NCBI GenBank assembly: GCA_026122225.1
Contig: JANEZZ010001902.1
Span: forward strand, 1,178,001 to 1,242,000
Length of the DNA stretch: 64,000 bases
DNA from: Heloderma charlesbogerti
Lineage: Eukaryota > Chordata > Lepidosauria > Squamata > Helodermatidae
Reading direction: 5' to 3'
Position 1 is the stretch's first letter. Every line of letters begins with the position of its first letter. The translations under genes and the position numbers were made by a program. Shown piece by piece: positions 61,339-64,000 of the stretch. The notes under the pieces were generated by a model, which did no database searches, was not told the DNA's origin, and worked only from the letters and a program-made list of their open reading frames with translations.

Positions 61339-61565
61339 CATGGAAGACAGGCCTATCGACAGCAATTATCCATGATTGCTAAGTAGAAACCCCAAGTTCA
61401 GAGACAGTGTATACCTAAAACCGGTTCCTGGGGAGCAACCACCGGGGGAGGAGTGGCTTTATGCCTTCCTCGTGAATTTCCCAGAAGTATTTGGCTGGCT
61501 GTTATTGGGAACAAGATGCTGGACTGGATCCAGCAAGGCTCTTACGTTCATCATGACAGCAGTGA
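61339..61565 (+). mobile_element. CR1/L3-type 3' UTR fragment
   Basis: GGAAGACAGGCCTATCGACA, GGTTCCTGGGGAGCAACC and ACAAGATGCTGGACTGGATC correspond to the 3' UTR of the element at 30380-30600. Confidence 0.65.
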
Positions 61566-61919
61566 CTGCAGTTGACTGTCAGCCAGCCTTATAATAAAGG
61601 CCTGATTCTGTCCCCACCATGCGGAAGGGCCCTCATAGGCAATGCCTAAGCTACACGACATGTTTGGGTCACATTTCTTCTGCACAGAGATGTATTATGG
61701 TAGATTACAAATGTCACATTAAGGGAAATGTCTTGTGACGCCCAATTTGGAAATGGAAAGTGATAGGCCAAAATGTAGAAAGAAACATATATATCTTTGA
61801 GATACAACAAAGGGGAAAAAAGTATTGTCTTTTGTCCTTTTTGTCTCACCGCTCTAGTTAGTAGCCTAACTGGACAAAAGATGTCTTGCCTATGTCACTG
61901 AAACATGAGCAGATGCAGT
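61566..61919. other. Unannotated flank
   Basis: Nothing recognised. The Penelope-like element may begin within it. Confidence 0.4.
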
Positions 61920-62065
61920 CTCTAGACCTATGTTATTAAATCCACCTGACAGGGGAACTAATAATAAGATTACAATCTCTCTGGAGTATTCCAATTTGTC
62001 CTTCTCTATCAAAAAAGCAATATATAAATATTGGCATATAGTAAGACATATACCTGGATGCGGCA

Positions 62066-62611
62066 ATGTTCCTTCCACGTATAGGATTTAGACGGACAAA
62101 AAACATTAGAGACCATCTAGTACACTCAGATATTGATCCATCTGCACAACATGCAACTTCACCCTATGGCCATTACAAATGTGGGGGCTGCTCTGTATGT
62201 GATCTTTCCTTACCAATCAAAGTCTTCGAACATCCCATCGATCATGGACATTTTGAATTGCATCATTTTTCCAATTGTGCGACCAAGCGAGTTATCTATG
62301 TTATTATTTGCCCATGTGGGTTATTGTATGTAGGAAAATCCTCTTGTACCATTCAAACTAGGATTATTGAACATCAGTCCAAATTAAGAAACCGCGTTTT
62401 GGATGCTCCCTTGATGCAACATTTTGCAGGATGGGCTCATATGCATGGGGACTTTAAGTTCCTAGTTATAGATAGAATTTATTCTCATAAATACAATTGG
62501 ACAGATTATAATAACTTACTGCTATGTAAGGAGGCGGAGTGGATCTTCAAACTACAGTCTGTGACCCCCAAAAGTTTGAATGTTTCTCTGGATCTGGCAT
62601 CTTTTGTGTAA
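62066..62611 (+). pseudogene. Penelope-like GIY-YIG endonuclease domain (frameshifted from RT)
   Basis: The 181-codon frame has the linker FRRTKNIRDHLVHSD, a Cys-rich finger-like block (CGGCSVC at about residues 40-46) and the GIY-YIG core VIYVIICPCGLLYVGKSSCT with the downstream Arg and Glu of RIIEHQSKLRNR. It ends SLNVSLDLASFV, the usual end of such proteins. In an intact element this domain is fused to the reverse transcriptase and nicks the target. The ATG at 62066 is just the first Met after the frameshift, not a natural start. About 220 bp of further open sequence at 62612-62814 has no recognisable product. Confidence 0.88.
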
Positions 62612-63174
62612 TATATAAAGGCATTTGTTTTGGTGATATTTTTCTGATGGCATACGAAGCCAAACACTATACCTTTAACAGCAATGTGGATGACTTAGCC
62701 TTTTTTCAACACTGGGTATTCAAAACCTGCTACGAACTGGTATGCTCACAGCTGCCGACTCAGCTCATCGACGTTAGAGCAGGAGAAATTATCAACCTGT
62801 GGTTTGAGGTTTGATTGGTTACTTTTTGTCTCATTTCAAAGAAATTTTTCGGTACTGCACCGATACTATATGCTTTAAGTGTTGTTCTTTCTTAACTCTG
62901 TGAAGCTCTATGATGAGATAAAATGCAAGCTATGCCAGCGGATTAAGCGGCTTCATTCAAAAAACTATTCTGATTACAATACTGCCACAGTGTTTTTTGT
63001 TGAGTCTAAGGATGGTGAGTTGAAACAATTTCCTTGCTTATAAAGTACAGCTCCGCTTTCATGTAAATAATTTTTGATAAGATTATGGTAACAATTCTTA
63101 ACAAGAACGTTTGTGTTTATTTGAATAATGTTTTTGTACATGTATATATTATGATAATAACTGACAACTGATGT

Positions 63175-63270
63175 AAATATAAATATAATAAATATTGTGT
63201 GTGTACGTATGTGCATACGCATGCACACACATGTATGTGCCTGTGCGTGCATATGTGTGCATATATATAT
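63175..63270. repeat. (TG/CA)-rich and (TATG)-rich microsatellite
   Basis: GTGTGTACGTATGTGCATAC and CACACACATGTATGTGCCTG alternate purine and pyrimidine, passing into ATATATAT. It lies in the 3' part of the Penelope-like element. Confidence 0.9.
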
Positions 63271-63315
63271 GACTATAGATTTTAATATCTTAATATCTTT
63301 ACAGTTATTATGTAT

Positions 63316-63345
63316 CTGAAGAAGCAACTCATATGCGAAACAGGA
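63316..63345 (+). ncRNA. Hammerhead-ribozyme-like motif of the Penelope element
   Basis: CTGAAGA (63316-63322) fits the hammerhead core CUGANGA. It is followed by a short stem GCA...TGC with an ACTCATA loop and then GAAA (63337-63340), the second conserved core block. Penelope-like elements are known to carry short hammerheads in their terminal regions. The expected U-H cleavage position after a minimal stem III is not clearly present (CAGGATT follows), so cleavage activity is doubtful. Confidence 0.5.
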
Positions 63346-63400
63346 TTACACTGGACTTCTGTAAGACATTTTGGATGGACTTTGAGATCCTTTGAACAAA

Positions 63401-64000
63401 TTATAATATTTATATGTATATACCTGTGATACAGATGCTTCTGTTAACTTCCAATATATGTACAATTGTATTCATATTGTTTTCATATGTATAATTATAT
63501 TGTTCCAACAACAATCTATTTTAAATAGATCACTAACACCCACTACATTCATTGTGTATTCATATTGTTATAACATTATATTATTACCTGACCTATTCAC
63601 AGTTGTGTGGTTGTTTGCTCATTTCTTATCGGTTTTTACAACTGTGGCCCTTTTTGTACTCACTCTAACTGGTACACCACACTGGCTCTCTAATTTGGTT
63701 TACTTCAGTAGAGAATCAGGTAAGCTGATGTACTCTTTGCTCATCCCCTCCCCTTCCCCTTCTTGTCTTTCATTCTTTTTGTTTTGGCATTTCCCCTCCA
63801 AATACATAGTGTCCTATGTACGGTACTGTCTACTGTCTACTTCCTATGTGTATCAATCCATCACTCTGTGCCAAGGAAGGATCCTCTGTACCCATCAATC
63901 TTCCACATATTCTCTTGTTCAGATGCATTTTACTGTGTGACAGGCAGAAGGTAGGAACAATGACAGGACAATATAACAAGCAAGTAGCTCCAGATGACTC
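63401..64000. other. Unannotated right end
   Basis: AT-rich sequence. The plus-strand frame at 63458-63940 is hydrophobic and low in complexity, with no recognisable family; it may belong to the Penelope-like 3' region. Confidence 0.4.

Larger units (their letters stand above)
61920..63400 (+). mobile_element. Penelope-like element, 5'-truncated
   Basis: The end of the reverse transcriptase region is readable in one frame (ITISLEYSNLSFSIKKAIYK then YWHIVRHIPGCG). The following linker and GIY-YIG endonuclease are in another frame (FRRTKNIRDHLVHSD onward). A hammerhead-like motif follows in the 3' region. This order is specific to Penelope-like retroelements. The frameshift at about 62066-62076 and missing 5' part mean it is inactive. 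The 3' boundary is uncertain. Confidence 0.85.

Noticed and set aside
63458..63940. 160-residue plus frame as a membrane protein gene
   Set aside because: It is hydrophobic because the DNA is T-rich, shows no recognisable family or splice context, and lies next to a decayed retroelement.

Overview
The window looks like nuclear DNA of a squamate reptile. The grounds are one vertebrate gene split into exons with consensus splice sites, full-length BovB (RTE-clade) LINEs, a tRNA-derived SINE carrying a BovB-like 3' tail, CR1 and L2 LINE fragments with reptile-style 3' ends, a Penelope-like element and many short inverted-repeat DNA transposons. The species cannot be fixed from sequence alone. 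No bacterial-type operon, CRISPR array, tRNA gene or intact rRNA gene was seen.

The only host gene recognised is LANCL3 (LanC-like 3), on the minus strand. Exon 1 (36184-35621) lies in a CpG island. Exons 2, 3 and 4 are at 9983-9860, 6870-6673 and 4025-3818. All phases are compatible and together they encode about 364 residues, including the conserved WCHG and CHG zinc-site motifs. The last exon (about 55 residues by comparison with mammalian LANCL3) was not found and should lie beyond the left edge. Intron 1 is about 25.6 kb.

From 1 to 35.6 kb (introns and 3' side of LANCL3) the non-coding DNA is a mosaic of MITEs (several with exact 8-bp target-site duplications), two SINE families, CR1/L2 pieces, a 5'-truncated BovB copy with a 12-bp duplication, a solo LTR with a 5-bp duplication, and a 19-bp SINE-tail insertion flanked by a perfect 9-bp duplication.

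From 36.7 to 64 kb (upstream flank of LANCL3) no host gene was found. The main feature is a nested block at 38.7-45.4 kb: two nearly identical BovB LINEs with long open ORFs (1047 and 1003 residues), in opposite orientation, each inserted separately into one older terminal-inverted-repeat element. Further right are LTR-like sequences, a CR1 copy split by a DNA transposon, a TIR element containing 5S rRNA-like sequence on both strands, and a Penelope-like element with a GIY-YIG domain and a hammerhead-like motif near its 3' end.
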